Notes under the pieces: generated by a model
The model's input: the letters and a program-made list of their open reading frames with translations, nothing else
Database searches by the model: none
Told to the model about the DNA's origin: nothing
Part shown: one piece after another, positions 1-10,619 of the stretch
How positions within the stretch are numbered: the first letter of the stretch is position 1
Layout: each line of letters begins with the position of its first letter
Assembly: GCF_002091675.1 (NCBI RefSeq)
Contig: NZ_BDAE01000003.1
Coordinates: 248,001 to 312,000, forward strand
Source of the DNA: Pseudomonas luteola NBRC 103146
Lineage (GTDB): Bacteria > Pseudomonadota > Gammaproteobacteria > Pseudomonadales > Pseudomonadaceae
Length of the DNA stretch: 64,000 nucleotides
Direction: 5' to 3'
Program-made: the position numbers and the translations under genes

Positions 1-1986
<1,986 letters not shown>

Positions 1987-2012
1987 CGCGCGGGTCGTTG
2001 TTGTGTAGTGCC

Positions 2013-2036
2013 AAGCCGCGTCCCTGGGCGCGGCTT
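2013..2036 (+). terminator. Terminator-like hairpin after thiC
   Basis: An eight-base arm AAGCCGCG (2013-2020) pairs exactly with CGCGGCTT (2029-2036) around an eight-base loop. The bases after it (CTTGTTATG) are only modestly T-rich, so it would be a weak intrinsic terminator. It would partly separate thiC from cytX. Confidence 0.5.
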
Positions 2037-2102
2037 CTTGTTATGTTCCGGGCGACTCAAAAGCGCGCCTGTCCCCGTTGATTACCCGAGATATCGTTTA
2101 TC

Positions 2103-3374
2103 GTGAGTACGACTAGCACCTATTCACCCGACATCGTGGTGCCTGACGCACGCCGTGTATTAGGCGGGCGTGATTTCTTTTCCCTGTGGTTTTCGCTCAG
2201 CGTCGGGCTCATGGTGGTTCAGACCGGGGCGCTTCTGGCTCCCGGACTTGGCCTTGCCCAGGGCTGGCTTACGATTCTATGTGGTTCGGTTGCCGGCTCA
2301 CTGCTCCTGGCCGTTGTTGGGACCATCGGGAGCCGCACCGGCCTTTCAGCCATGTCGGCGCTCAAGCTGAGCCTTGGGCGTTACGGTGCGGTAGTTCCTG
2401 CCGTACTGAACATCCTGCAGCTGGTAGGATGGGGCAGCTTCGAGCTGGTGGTTATGAGAGATGCAGCCCTTCTCCTAACGGACCGTTACCTGGGGGCGGG
2501 TGGCTGGCTGGCCAATCCGGTCTTCTGGACGCTGACATTCGGCGTACTGGTCACGGTTCTGGCGGTCGCCGGTCCGCTTACCTTCGTTCGCCGCATTCTG
2601 CGCCGCTGGGGTATTTGGCTGCTCCTGGCCGCCTGCATTTGGCTGACCTGGAATTTTTTCTCCAAGGCAGATCTGGCTGCGCTGTGGGCGCGTCCTGGTG
2701 ATGGATCGCTGAATTTTGCAGCCGGATTCGATATCGCTATTGCCATGCCGCTGTCCTGGTTACCACTGATTGCCGACTATGCTCGGTTTGGCCGCGGGCA
2801 GGCTGGCGTGTTTGGCGGCACGGCCATTGGTTACTGCCTGGGCAACTTCTGGCTGATGGGACTGGGTGTGGCCTATACCCTGGCTTTCGCTGATGCAAGC
2901 CAGACCAATGCTCTGTTACTGGCCCTGGCGGGCGCAGGCGTAGGCATACCCCTGCTGCTGATCCTGCTGGATGAGTCGGAAAATACATTTGCGGCTATTC
3001 ATTCAGCTGCCGTGTCTTCCGGCATTTTGGTTCGGCTCAAGGTCGAGCATCTGTCACTGGCTTTCGGCGTGCTGTGTACACTCATCGCGTGGCAGGTTGC
3101 CCTGGCTGAATACGAGCACTTTCTACTGCTCATCGGGTCGGTATTCGCCCCACTTTTTGGCGTGGTACTGGTCGACCATTTTATCCTTCGTACCCAGCAC
3201 GCCGATCATGTAGCCATGACGACGCTGCGCTGGGACACCCTCATCGCCTGGGGCTGCGGTGTAGCGATCTATCATCTGCTTGCTGCTTTCTGGCCCGTAC
3301 TGGGGGCAACCCTGCCGGCGCTGATCCTGGCGGGTCTACTTCAGTTGGTGCTGGGGAGACTGATTGCACGGTAG
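2103..3374 (+). CDS. cytX: Cytosine/HMP permease family transporter, likely CytX
   Basis: A 423-residue integral membrane protein of the NCS1 (cytosine permease) family with about twelve hydrophobic segments. An N-terminal block with FFSLWFSLSVGLMVVQTGALL matches the CytX subgroup, predicted to import the thiamine pyrimidine precursor hydroxymethylpyrimidine. Its position behind riboswitch-controlled thiC supports a thiamine role, but substrate specificity is inferred. The start is GTG at 2103 with no good ribosome-binding site, so expression may be weak or linked to thiC read-through. No separate TPP riboswitch is visible in the 116-base gap before it. Confidence 0.82.
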   Translation: MSTTSTYSPDIVVPDARRVLGGRDFFSLWFSLSVGLMVVQTGALLAPGLGLAQGWLTILCGSVAGSLLLAVVGTIGSRTGLSAMSALKLSLGRYGAVVPAVLNILQLVGWGSFELVVMRDAALLLTDRYLGAGGWLANPVFWTLTFGVLVTVLAVAGPLTFVRRILRRWGIWLLLAACIWLTWNFFSKADLAALWARPGDGSLNFAAGFDIAIAMPLSWLPLIADYARFGRGQAGVFGGTAIGYCLGNFWLMGLGVAYTLAFADASQTNALLLALAGAGVGIPLLLILLDESENTFAAIHSAAVSSGILVRLKVEHLSLAFGVLCTLIAWQVALAEYEHFLLLIGSVFAPLFGVVLVDHFILRTQHADHVAMTTLRWDTLIAWGCGVAIYHLLAAFWPVLGATLPALILAGLLQLVLGRLIAR

Positions 3375-3381
3375 GAGTCGG

Positions 3382-3409
3382 TAGCCTGGCGATTCGCATC
3401 GCCAGGCTA
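3382..3409. terminator. Hairpin between convergent cytX and the lipoprotein gene
   Basis: A perfect 11-base inverted repeat (3382-3392 with 3399-3409, loop TTCGCA) lies between the ends of two converging genes. Neither side has a clear T run, so it may be a weak or protective bidirectional terminator. Confidence 0.5.
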
Positions 3410-3415
3410 GCAGGC

Positions 3416-4165
3416 TTACAGCGCGCGGCGGCCTGGAAAGTATTCAGGGCGCACGATGCCGTTCAGCTTGGGATAGGGAAGCTTGATAAGCGGATGGCCC
3501 ATGGAGTAGGGCGCAATGCTGGTGACATCATACTTCAGCGTGACGGCACCGAAATCCAGTGCAATGTTGGATGTCTTGACGAAGGGCCATTCTTTCTCGA
3601 AGGCACCGTCGTCCTTGAGTCCGTTGGCTATCAGCCATGCCTGGTGGGCGGTTTTGGCTACATCCCAGAAAGCCTGTTCCTGTCCTGGCACCAGGATGTC
3701 CTGAAGCGTCAGGACTTTCTTTTGCTGACGATCATAATTGATGATGCTGCGGCCCGGCTGGCCGTGGGCACCGCCTGTGTCCAGATAGGATGACAGCTCG
3801 ACAATCACCAGCCCGTCATGCTGCTCGCGTATGTTGGCCTGCAGGTAACTGCTCCAGCGCGGCTGCGCATTGCGCAGGAAGTCCTGCTCGTAAGCGTCCA
3901 GCGACTGTGCTACCGGGGCTCCCGGTTCCGGTCGGGTTTCCTCAAGCAAGGCTTGCTCGATGATCGCATTAAGGTGTTCATCGTCGAACTTCAGCGTATC
4001 GACATTGACGAAGGGGCAGTCAGCATTGGCGCAGCCCGCCGGACGGTGCTCCCACGCCACACGCTTGGGCTTGAGCGGTTCGTTCAGGTCAGGCTTGAAA
4101 AAGCTTTGGCAGGCACTCAATAAAACGGCCGTGCTGGCGATAACGAGTAGTTTGGACAGTCGCAT
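3416..4165 (-). CDS. DUF3298 (RsiV-like) domain lipoprotein
   Basis: A 249-residue lipoprotein with a signal peptide ending in lipobox LSAC (cysteine near residue 19). The body resembles the DUF4163/DUF3298 arrangement of RsiV-type extracytoplasmic proteins, including a segment with SYLDTGGAHGQPG typical of the DUF3298 half. There is no transmembrane or anti-sigma region, so it is not itself an anti-sigma factor. A GGAG site sits just before the ATG. It is divergent from nudF across a 195-base gap. Function unknown; an envelope role is likely from the lipid anchor. Confidence 0.8.
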   Translation of the reverse strand: MRLSKLLVIASTAVLLSACQSFFKPDLNEPLKPKRVAWEHRPAGCANADCPFVNVDTLKFDDEHLNAIIEQALLEETRPEPGAPVAQSLDAYEQDFLRNAQPRWSSYLQANIREQHDGLVIVELSSYLDTGGAHGQPGRSIINYDRQQKKVLTLQDILVPGQEQAFWDVAKTAHQAWLIANGLKDDGAFEKEWPFVKTSNIALDFGAVTLKYDVTSIAPYSMGHPLIKLPYPKLNGIVRPEYFPGRRAL

Positions 4166-4360
4166 GGGGCTCCTTGGTAGGTAGAGGGGCTGTGCTCAGG
4201 ATGTGCTTCGAGTGCATCCGGTGCAATGAGTTCGGCATCAAACCGTTCAGTCATCCGCATATCTTCCTGTCTTCCGGGCGGTACTGCCAAGGGGCTGCAT
4301 CCTTCAAGCGGTCACGCTAGGATGGCGCGATTGTCACGACTGAAGTCCGGAGAGGCTTAG

Positions 4361-4981
4361 ATGAGCGAAAACGTAAAGTCAGCCCCAGGCGACTTCGAAA
4401 TTGAGCGCCGCGAAGAGTGTTTCAAAGGGTTTTATCGCGTAGACCGTCTATATTTACGGCATCGGTTGTTTTCCGGCGAAATGGGTCGCCGGTTGGATCG
4501 GGAGCTTTTTGTTCGGCACGATGCGGTCTGCGTACTGCCCTACGATCCCAAGCGGGATAAGGTAGTGCTGGTAGAGCAGTTCAGGGTTGGGGCCATCGAT
4601 AAAAGTGATAATCCGTGGCTGCTTGAGCCGATAGCCGGGCTGATCGACAAGAGCCATGAGGTGCCCGAAGAGGTCGCTCATCGCGAAGCGCAAGAAGAGG
4701 CTGGTCTGGCCTTGCAATCGCTATGGCCCATCTCCACTTACTTCCCCTCTCCAGGTGGCAGTGACGAGCTGGTGCATCTCTTCCTGGCCCGTGTGGACAG
4801 CGACGAGGCTGGCGGTGTGCACGGCTTGCCTGAAGAAGGGGAAGATATTCGTGTTCACGTCATGCCTTTCGAGGATGCGCTGGACGCCGTCAAGAATGGA
4901 AAAATCAATAACGCAGCGGCAATGATTGCCTTGCAATGGCTGGCGCTCAATCGCGCCGAGGTACGTGGTTTATGGGTTTGA
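4361..4981 (+). CDS. nudF: ADP-ribose pyrophosphatase (Nudix hydrolase)
   Basis: A 206-residue Nudix enzyme expected to hydrolyse ADP-ribose to AMP and ribose 5-phosphate. The Nudix box is visible at about residues 91-113: G, five residues, E, then REAQEEAGL, matching GX5EX7REUXEEXGU. The N-terminal region with FKGFYRVDRLYLRH is typical of the E. coli NudF group. The ATG at 4361 follows a purine-rich GGAGAGG site. Its last bases overlap the start of the DUF1249 gene by ten nucleotides, and the order nudF, DUF1249, cpdA, yqiA, parE is the same as in other pseudomonads and E. coli. Confidence 0.93.
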   Translation: MSENVKSAPGDFEIERREECFKGFYRVDRLYLRHRLFSGEMGRRLDRELFVRHDAVCVLPYDPKRDKVVLVEQFRVGAIDKSDNPWLLEPIAGLIDKSHEVPEEVAHREAQEEAGLALQSLWPISTYFPSPGGSDELVHLFLARVDSDEAGGVHGLPEEGEDIRVHVMPFEDALDAVKNGKINNAAAMIALQWLALNRAEVRGLWV

Positions 4982-5427
4982 AAGGGCGGGATCGCTACCG
5001 AGTTGACTTGCCGGGGCTGCAGGCCACGTGCGAGTCCAACTATCTGCGACTGATGCAGCTTCTTCCCAAGATGCGCGAGGCACTGATTTCCCGTCGTGTG
5101 GCGCTTTCGCAGGGAGAAAAGCTGTTGGGCATACTGGCCTTGGAAGTGACCGAGGCGTGTCCATATACAACAACACTGCAGGTCAGCCAGGAGCTTGGGC
5201 TTCCCTGGTTGCCTGTGCCCAGGCTTGAAGTGCGTGTTTACCATGATGCACGCATGGCAGAGGTCATCAGCGCGGGGCCGACCCGCCGGTTACAGGCAAT
5301 CTATCCGTATCCGAACGAGCTGATGAACCATCCTGACGAAAAGACGCAGCTGAATTTGTTTCTAGGCGAATGGTTGAGCCACTGCATGGCATGCGGACAC
5401 GAGTCCGAACCTGTCCTGCAACGCTGA
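4972..5427 (+). CDS. DUF1249 family protein (YqiB-like)
   Basis: A 151-residue cytoplasmic protein of the conserved DUF1249 family; its biochemical role is not known. The conserved N-terminal block YRVDLPGLQATCESNYLRLM begins nine residues after the chosen ATG at 4972. This start lies inside the last codons of nudF in another frame, a ten-base overlap that suggests translational coupling. An upstream in-frame ATG at 4936 would add twelve residues not expected in the family. The C-terminus keeps the usual pattern around YPYPNELMNHPDEKTQLNLFL. Confidence 0.88.
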   Translation: MGLKGRDRYRVDLPGLQATCESNYLRLMQLLPKMREALISRRVALSQGEKLLGILALEVTEACPYTTTLQVSQELGLPWLPVPRLEVRVYHDARMAEVISAGPTRRLQAIYPYPNELMNHPDEKTQLNLFLGEWLSHCMACGHESEPVLQR

Positions 5428-5713
5428 TTACTGCTTTGTCCTCCGGCGCGCGTGTCTCGCCGCCATAGAAACTCCCAGCCACGGATCGATACGCAAATAA
5501 TGGCTTTGTGCTAGCATTTAATTTGATGCTGCTACCGTCGCCTGCTGCCGTAAAACGACCTTTTGTCGCTGCGTGATGTAATACCTTGTCAAACAGGGGT
5601 CGGCATACAGTTCATCGGTTACAAGTGTGAACTGTGCACCATCTGTTAGGTGCGCTTACATGCACTCTCTACACTTTGATTTGTTGTAGACGCCGCGATT
5701 CAAGGAGATGGCT
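5428..5713 (+). promoter_or_regulatory. Intergenic region upstream of cpdA with a candidate CRP/Vfr site
   Basis: This gap of nearly 290 bases holds no convincing gene. At about 5622-5643 there is AAGTGTGAACTGTGCACC, with a perfect TGTGA half-site and a degenerate second half. In P. aeruginosa cpdA is known to be activated by the cAMP receptor Vfr, which makes a Vfr site here plausible. AAGGAG at 5702-5707 is the ribosome-binding site for cpdA. The operator is an inference from one good half-site only. Confidence 0.35.
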
Positions 5714-6523
5714 TTGGCTACGTCGCCAGATTTCCTCGCTGCACCGCTTGTGGTCCAGCTTACCGATAGTCACCTGTTTTCCTCTCCCGAGGGGCGCCTG
5801 TTGGGGTTGGATACCCGCTATAGCCTGGAACAGGTTGTAGAGTGCGTACGAGCCGAGCAGCCGACGATAGACCTGATACTGGCCAGCGGAGACCTGGCAC
5901 AGGAAAGTACGCCCGAGGCCTACCAGTCCTTCAAGGAGCTTACGGCTTGCCTTGATGCGCCTGCCCGCTGGTTGCCGGGCAACCATGACAAGGTCAAGGT
6001 AATGCAAACCTTCTGTGCCGGAACAGACCTCATGGACCCCGTGCTCGATATGGGGCAGTGGCGGCTGATCATGCTGGATTCGACTATTAATGGTGCCGTG
6101 CCCGGGCGGTTCGACCAGGAGCAGCTCGAGCTGCTCGAAAAGGCACTGAGCGAAGCACCGGATCGACACGTGCTGGTGTCTTTCCATCACCACCCTGTTC
6201 AGGTGGGCTGCCAGTGGATGGAGCCGTTAGGGGTTCTCAATCCTGAGGCGCTTTTTGAAGTGCTGGATCGGTATTCGCAGGTGCGCGTCATTCTCTGGGG
6301 CCATATCCATCAGGAATTCGATCAGATACGTAACGGCGTACGCCTGTTGGCATCACCGTCAACAGGGCTGCAGTTTGAGCCGAACAGCATTGATTTCAAA
6401 GTGGGCATGCAAGCCCCGGGCTACCGCTGGCTCAGGCTATTACCGGACGGTACGATTGAGACCGGCATCTCGCGGGTAGAAGGTGTGGATTTCAATGTGG
6501 ATTTCCAGGGCAGTGGTTATTAG
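5714..6523 (+). CDS. cpdA: 3',5'-cyclic AMP phosphodiesterase CpdA
   Basis: A 269-residue calcineurin-like metallophosphoesterase that hydrolyses cAMP and so limits CRP/Vfr signalling. Metal-binding motifs appear in order: LTDSHL (DXH), SGDLAQ (GD), LPGNHDK (GNHD), SFHHHP and WGHIHQEFD. The ribosome-binding site AAGGAG (5702-5707) directly abuts an in-frame ATG at 5708, too close to serve it; it is ideally spaced, six bases, from the TTG at 5714. I therefore prefer the TTG, a difference of two residues. A possible Vfr site lies upstream, which would form a feedback loop. The neighbours yqiA and parE follow in the same direction. Confidence 0.92.
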   Translation: MATSPDFLAAPLVVQLTDSHLFSSPEGRLLGLDTRYSLEQVVECVRAEQPTIDLILASGDLAQESTPEAYQSFKELTACLDAPARWLPGNHDKVKVMQTFCAGTDLMDPVLDMGQWRLIMLDSTINGAVPGRFDQEQLELLEKALSEAPDRHVLVSFHHHPVQVGCQWMEPLGVLNPEALFEVLDRYSQVRVILWGHIHQEFDQIRNGVRLLASPSTGLQFEPNSIDFKVGMQAPGYRWLRLLPDGTIETGISRVEGVDFNVDFQGSGY

Positions 6524-6564
6524 CCGATAGGCCTTCAAGAGGAGGCAAAAAAAGGTTAATATAG

Positions 6565-6594
6565 CACTGGTTATTTATACAGGATTAACCAGTG
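6565..6594 (+). promoter_or_regulatory. Hairpin enclosing the yqiA ribosome-binding site and start codon
   Basis: CACTGGTTA (6565-6573) and TAACCAGTG (6586-6594) are exact complements separated by twelve bases. The loop holds the AGGA ribosome-binding site and the descending arm ends with the GTG start codon of yqiA. In RNA this would place the start codon in a stem. It could act as translational control, or the same palindrome could be a DNA operator. Only the repeat and its placement are seen directly. Confidence 0.55.
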
Positions 6595-7200
6595 CCTTCT
6601 GTACTGTATATCCACGGCTTCAATAGCTCGTCGGCTTCCCTCAAAGCCCGCCAGCTCCATGCCTGCATGCAGCGGCTCGGCCTGCAGGGGTGCGTTCGCG
6701 TGCCTGATCTTCATTATGACCCTGTCATTGCCATGTCTCAGCTTGAGACATCTCTGGCTGCTTTGGACCAGCCTTTACTGGTCGGCAGTTCATTAGGCGG
6801 CTACTATGCCACCGTTCTTGCCGAGCGTTATGGCCTGAAGGCCCTACTGGTTAATCCGGCAGTGCGCCCCTGGCGTTTGATCGATGCTTATCGGGGGCCG
6901 CAGAAAAACTATTACAGCGGTGAGGAGTGGGTATTGACGGACGCTCACGTTGACGCGCTGGCGGCGCTCGATGTGGGCGCGCCTCAGGATCCTTCCCGCT
7001 ACCAGGTGTGGCTGCAGACGGCTGACGAGACGCTCGACTATCGCGACGCCCAGGCGCTTTATCAAGGATGTGCATTGCGCATCGAAGCGGGTGGAGACCA
7101 TGGTTTCCAGAACTTCGCTGAAAAGCTGCCTTCGCTATTGTCCTTTGCCGGTTTCTCGCCTGTCTTGTGGCATGGCATCGATTTTTCGACTTTCAAATAG
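6592..7200 (+). CDS. yqiA: YqiA/YcfP family alpha/beta-fold esterase
   Basis: A 202-residue small alpha/beta hydrolase of the UPF0227/YqiA family; E. coli YqiA has esterase activity on short acyl esters. The N-terminal SVLYIHGFNSS holds the oxyanion-loop HG, the nucleophile elbow is GSSLGG (about residues 64-69), and a C-terminal GGDHGF supplies the histidine. The GTG start at 6592 has AGGA seven bases upstream and lies within an inverted repeat. It stops five bases before parE, so it probably belongs to the parE transcript. The physiological substrate is unknown. Confidence 0.88.
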   Translation: MPSVLYIHGFNSSSASLKARQLHACMQRLGLQGCVRVPDLHYDPVIAMSQLETSLAALDQPLLVGSSLGGYYATVLAERYGLKALLVNPAVRPWRLIDAYRGPQKNYYSGEEWVLTDAHVDALAALDVGAPQDPSRYQVWLQTADETLDYRDAQALYQGCALRIEAGGDHGFQNFAEKLPSLLSFAGFSPVLWHGIDFSTFK

Positions 7201-7205
7201 AGATT

Positions 7206-9104
7206 ATGGCCCAGCAAAACGCCTATACCGCAGAAGCTATCGAGGTCCTGTCCGGACTGGATCCGGTGCGCAAGCGCCCGGGCATGTACACCGACACGAC
7301 TCGTCCCAATCACCTGGCGCAGGAAGTGATCGACAACAGTGTCGACGAGGCGCTGGCCGGTCATGCCCGTAGTGTGCAGGTCATCCTTCATGAGGATAAC
7401 TCCCTGGAAGTGCTCGATGACGGCCGTGGTATGCCGGTCGACATCCATCCGGAAGAAGGCGTTTCAGGCGTCGAATTGATTCTGACCAAGCTGCACGCCG
7501 GCGGTAAGTTTTCCAACAAGAACTACCAGTTCTCCGGTGGCTTGCACGGGGTGGGTATTTCTGTAGTGAATGCGCTGTCCACCCGTGTCGAGATCAAGGT
7601 CAAGCGTGATGGCAGCGAGTATGCCATGGCATTTGCCGATGGCTTCAAGGCGAGTGAGCTGGCCGTAGTGGGCAGTGTCGGCAAGCGCAACACCGGCACC
7701 AGCGTTCATTTCTGGCCTGACCCCAAATACTTTGACTCGCCAAAGTTTTCTGTCAGCCGGTTGAAGCATATTCTCAAGGCAAAGGCCGTGCTCTGCCCTG
7801 GCCTTGCGGTCAGTTTCGAGGACAAGGCCAGCGGTGAGCGCATCGAGTGGCATTATGAAGATGGCCTGCGCTCCTATCTGGTTGATGCGGTAGGTGACGC
7901 CTTACGCCTGCCGGAGGCTCCGTTCTTCGGCAGCCTGGCGTCAGACAAGGAAGCCGTCGATTGGGCGCTTTTGTGGCTGCCCGAAGGCGGCGAGTCGGTT
8001 CAGGAAAGCTACGTCAACCTGATTCCTACAGCCCAGGGCGGAACGCACGTCAATGGTCTGCGTCAGGGGCTGCTCGACGCCATTCGTGAGTTCTGCGAGT
8101 TTCGCAATCTTTTGCCGCGTGGTCTCAAGCTTGCGCCCGAGGATATCTGGGAGCGCATCGCCTTCGTCCTGTCGATGAAGATGCAGGAGCCTCAGTTCTC
8201 TGGTCAGACCAAGGAGCGTCTCTCCTCGCGTGAGGCTTCGGCGTTCGTCTCGGGCGTCGTTAAGGATGCCTTCAGCCTTTGGCTCAATGCCAATCCGGAG
8301 CTGGGTCTGCAAGTCGCTGAGCTGGCCATTAATAATGCCGGGCGTCGTCTGAAGGCTGGCAAGAAGGTTGAGCGTAAGAAGATCACTCAAGGCCCCGCAC
8401 TGCCCGGTAAGCTCGCGGACTGCGTAGGGCAGGAGCCGCTGCGCTGTGAGCTGTTCCTGGTTGAAGGGGACTCAGCAGGCGGTAGCGCCAAGCAGGCTCG
8501 CAATAAGGAGTTTCAGGCGATCATGCCGTTGCGCGGCAAGATCCTGAACACCTGGGAAGTCGACGGTGGTGAGGTTCTGGGTAGCCAGGAGGTTCATGAC
8601 ATCGCGGTTGCGATTGGCGTGGACCCCGGTGCTGCGGACCTTTCCCAGCTACGGTACGGTAAAATCTGCATCCTGGCGGATGCCGACTCTGACGGTCTGC
8701 ATATCGCCACGCTGCTGTGTGCACTGTTTGTGCGCCACTTCCGACCGTTGGTGGAGGCCGGGCATGTCTATGTCGCCATGCCTCCCCTGTATCGGATTGA
8801 CCTGGGTAAGGAGGTCTACTATGCGCTGGATGAGGCCGAGCGAGACGGTATCCTTGATCGCCTTGCGGCCGAGAAGAAGCGTGGCAAGCCACAGGTGACC
8901 CGATTCAAGGGACTGGGTGAGATGAACCCGCTTCAGTTGCGTGAGACCACGATGGATCCCAATACGCGACGGCTGGTGCAGCTTACCCTCGAGGACACCC
9001 CTGGGACGCTCGAAATCATGGATATGCTGTTGGCAAAAAAACGCTCTGGGGATCGCAAAAGCTGGCTGGAGAGCAAGGGGAACCTGGCTGAGGTGCTTGT
9101 TTGA
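7206..9104 (+). CDS. parE: DNA topoisomerase IV subunit B
   Basis: ParE is the ATPase subunit of topoisomerase IV, which unlinks daughter chromosomes. The protein is 632 residues. It shows the GHKL ATP-binding region (RKRPGMYT, EVIDNSVDEALAG, DDGRGMPV), then the TOPRIM metal site (EGDSAGGSAKQARN and DADSDG) and PLRGKILN. The ATG at 7206 gives the expected N-terminus MAQQNAYTAEAIEVL; the start at 7167 inside yqiA does not. Its stop overlaps the TTG of the next gene. Its partner parC lies two genes downstream in the same direction. Confidence 0.97.
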   Translation: MAQQNAYTAEAIEVLSGLDPVRKRPGMYTDTTRPNHLAQEVIDNSVDEALAGHARSVQVILHEDNSLEVLDDGRGMPVDIHPEEGVSGVELILTKLHAGGKFSNKNYQFSGGLHGVGISVVNALSTRVEIKVKRDGSEYAMAFADGFKASELAVVGSVGKRNTGTSVHFWPDPKYFDSPKFSVSRLKHILKAKAVLCPGLAVSFEDKASGERIEWHYEDGLRSYLVDAVGDALRLPEAPFFGSLASDKEAVDWALLWLPEGGESVQESYVNLIPTAQGGTHVNGLRQGLLDAIREFCEFRNLLPRGLKLAPEDIWERIAFVLSMKMQEPQFSGQTKERLSSREASAFVSGVVKDAFSLWLNANPELGLQVAELAINNAGRRLKAGKKVERKKITQGPALPGKLADCVGQEPLRCELFLVEGDSAGGSAKQARNKEFQAIMPLRGKILNTWEVDGGEVLGSQEVHDIAVAIGVDPGAADLSQLRYGKICILADADSDGLHIATLLCALFVRHFRPLVEAGHVYVAMPPLYRIDLGKEVYYALDEAERDGILDRLAAEKKRGKPQVTRFKGLGEMNPLQLRETTMDPNTRRLVQLTLEDTPGTLEIMDMLLAKKRSGDRKSWLESKGNLAEVLV

Positions 9105-10090
9105 GTAAGCATTGGCGCCTGTGGGCTCTATTAATACTGCTAGGTCTCGGTTTGCAGCAGGCCAGGGCAGCGGAAGAGCTGCGCCTGGAAGCAGAATATC
9201 CTGTGGAAGGGATGCGAGGCGGCAATCTGTCCGGTCTGGCACTGTGCAAGGGTGAATTCTGGACGGTATCGGATCGCGACGATGACCAATATTATCGTCT
9301 GGACTCGAGCGGCGAGATCTGGAAGGCCGAAGCTCATCCGATTTCGGCGGGCCCTCCGCCTTCAGCAGGGCTGCCTTGGAACCTTCGCCTGTTTGTCCGC
9401 CTAGCGGAGTACAAGCGAGGCGGGACGGTCGATCTTGAGGGCATCACCTGTGATGAGGCGGGTAACCGTTATCTGGTCAGCGAAGGATACGCGGCAGTAT
9501 TGCTCGATCCTGTGCAGGGTGGTCAGTCCTGGCTGAAGCTGCCTTGGAACCTGATGTCACAGGCAAACCGTCATGGTCTTCTTACACACTTCAATTCCAT
9601 TTATGAAGGTGTCTCTGTAAGCCCGGATGGCCAGCAGATCTGGCTGGCAGCAGAGCGGCAGCGCCGCGGAATCCTGACGCTGTTCAAGCAGGGCGATAAG
9701 TGGGTCTGCCATGGTAGCTGCGTCATGTTTGCCGAGGGGGGGACCACACCGATTCCGCCTGCGTTGGGTAAGCGCGGCCCGTTACCTGTCGACTTTTCCG
9801 ACATGGTCTATTACCACGGAAAGCTCTTTACCCTGGAGCGTGCGGCTCATCAACTCTGTCGTCGTAGCGCTGAGTCGGGTATTGCCGAACGCTGTTGGTC
9901 ATTCGCTAAAACACTGCTGGCCCCTGTTCGGCATTACCGGCAGAACTGGGGATTGGCCGAGGCGCTATGGATAGACGAGCGAGGCGCCTGGATTGGCCTG
10001 GATACCGGTGATCTGGCGCGCGAGGATGGTGACAAGCGGCCTTACGTTCTGCATTACGCTGCACCCGCCGCGGGCTGGGACGCACCGTGA
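9101..10090 (+). CDS. Secreted esterase-like activity of phytase family protein
   Basis: A 329-residue exported protein with signal peptide MSKHWRLWALLILLGLGLQQ and a cleavage site near ARA-A. The mature part resembles the phytase-like beta-propeller family PF13449, with LSGLALCKGEFWTVSDRDDD and later VDLEGITCDEAGNRYLVSEG as repeated blade-like segments. The start is TTG at 9101, overlapping the parE stop by three bases, so it is probably translationally coupled. It sits between parE and parC as in other pseudomonads. Substrate and activity are unproven; the family name is not a demonstrated function. Confidence 0.82.
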   Translation: MSKHWRLWALLILLGLGLQQARAAEELRLEAEYPVEGMRGGNLSGLALCKGEFWTVSDRDDDQYYRLDSSGEIWKAEAHPISAGPPPSAGLPWNLRLFVRLAEYKRGGTVDLEGITCDEAGNRYLVSEGYAAVLLDPVQGGQSWLKLPWNLMSQANRHGLLTHFNSIYEGVSVSPDGQQIWLAAERQRRGILTLFKQGDKWVCHGSCVMFAEGGTTPIPPALGKRGPLPVDFSDMVYYHGKLFTLERAAHQLCRRSAESGIAERCWSFAKTLLAPVRHYRQNWGLAEALWIDERGAWIGLDTGDLAREDGDKRPYVLHYAAPAAGWDAP

Positions 10091-10614
10091 GTCATCAGAC
10101 GGCAGGCCAGCGTGCCGGACGCGTCATGCTCTTTCTTGCGTGGGGGGCAGGGCTATGGCTCTTGGCGCACTGGTTTGGCGGCCTTGAGCTGCAGCGGCAG
10201 AACCCTAATCAGGTGCCTGTTTCCCAGCACGGCGATGGCTATATCGAGGTTAGTCTGGCCGGTAATGGTGCAGGACACTTTCTGGCCAACGGATCGCTGA
10301 ATGGCAAGGACGTCACCTTTGTAGTCGATACGGGCGCAACTGATGTTGCCCTGTCAGCTGAGCTGGCGGCCACGCTGAAACTGCCCCATGGCGGCCCTGT
10401 TCTGTTGAGCACAGCCAATGGTCGGGCCGAAGGCTGGCGTACCCGTATCAATGAGCTTCGATTGGGCGATATCGTGCTGCACGACGTACGTGCGCTGGTT
10501 GCGCCCAATATCGATGGTGATCAGGTGCTGCTTGGTATGAGCGCCCTGCGCCAACTTGAATTCACCCAGCGCGGCGGCACCTTGCTGCTGCGCCAGTATA
10601 CGAAACAAGAGTAA
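10087..10614 (+). CDS. Membrane-anchored retropepsin-like aspartic protease (TIGR02281 type)
   Basis: A 175-residue protein with one N-terminal hydrophobic segment (about residues 13-31) and a clan AA retroviral-type protease domain. The active-site motif [13 protein letters not shown] is visible at about residues 78-90, followed by a typical [10 protein letters not shown]-like flap region and a final [12 protein letters not shown]. Such domains work as dimers. The GTG start at 10087 overlaps the TGA of the preceding gene, and the stop lies five bases before parC, so the four genes parE to parC read as one operon. The protease target is unknown. Confidence 0.85.
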   Translation: MSHQTAGQRAGRVMLFLAWGAGLWLLAHWFGGLELQRQNPNQVPVSQHGDGYIEVSLAGNGAGHFLANGSLNGKDVTFVVDTGATDVALSAELAATLKLPHGGPVLLSTANGRAEGWRTRINELRLGDIVLHDVRALVAPNIDGDQVLLGMSALRQLEFTQRGGTLLLRQYTKQE

Positions 10615-10619
10615 ACCGC

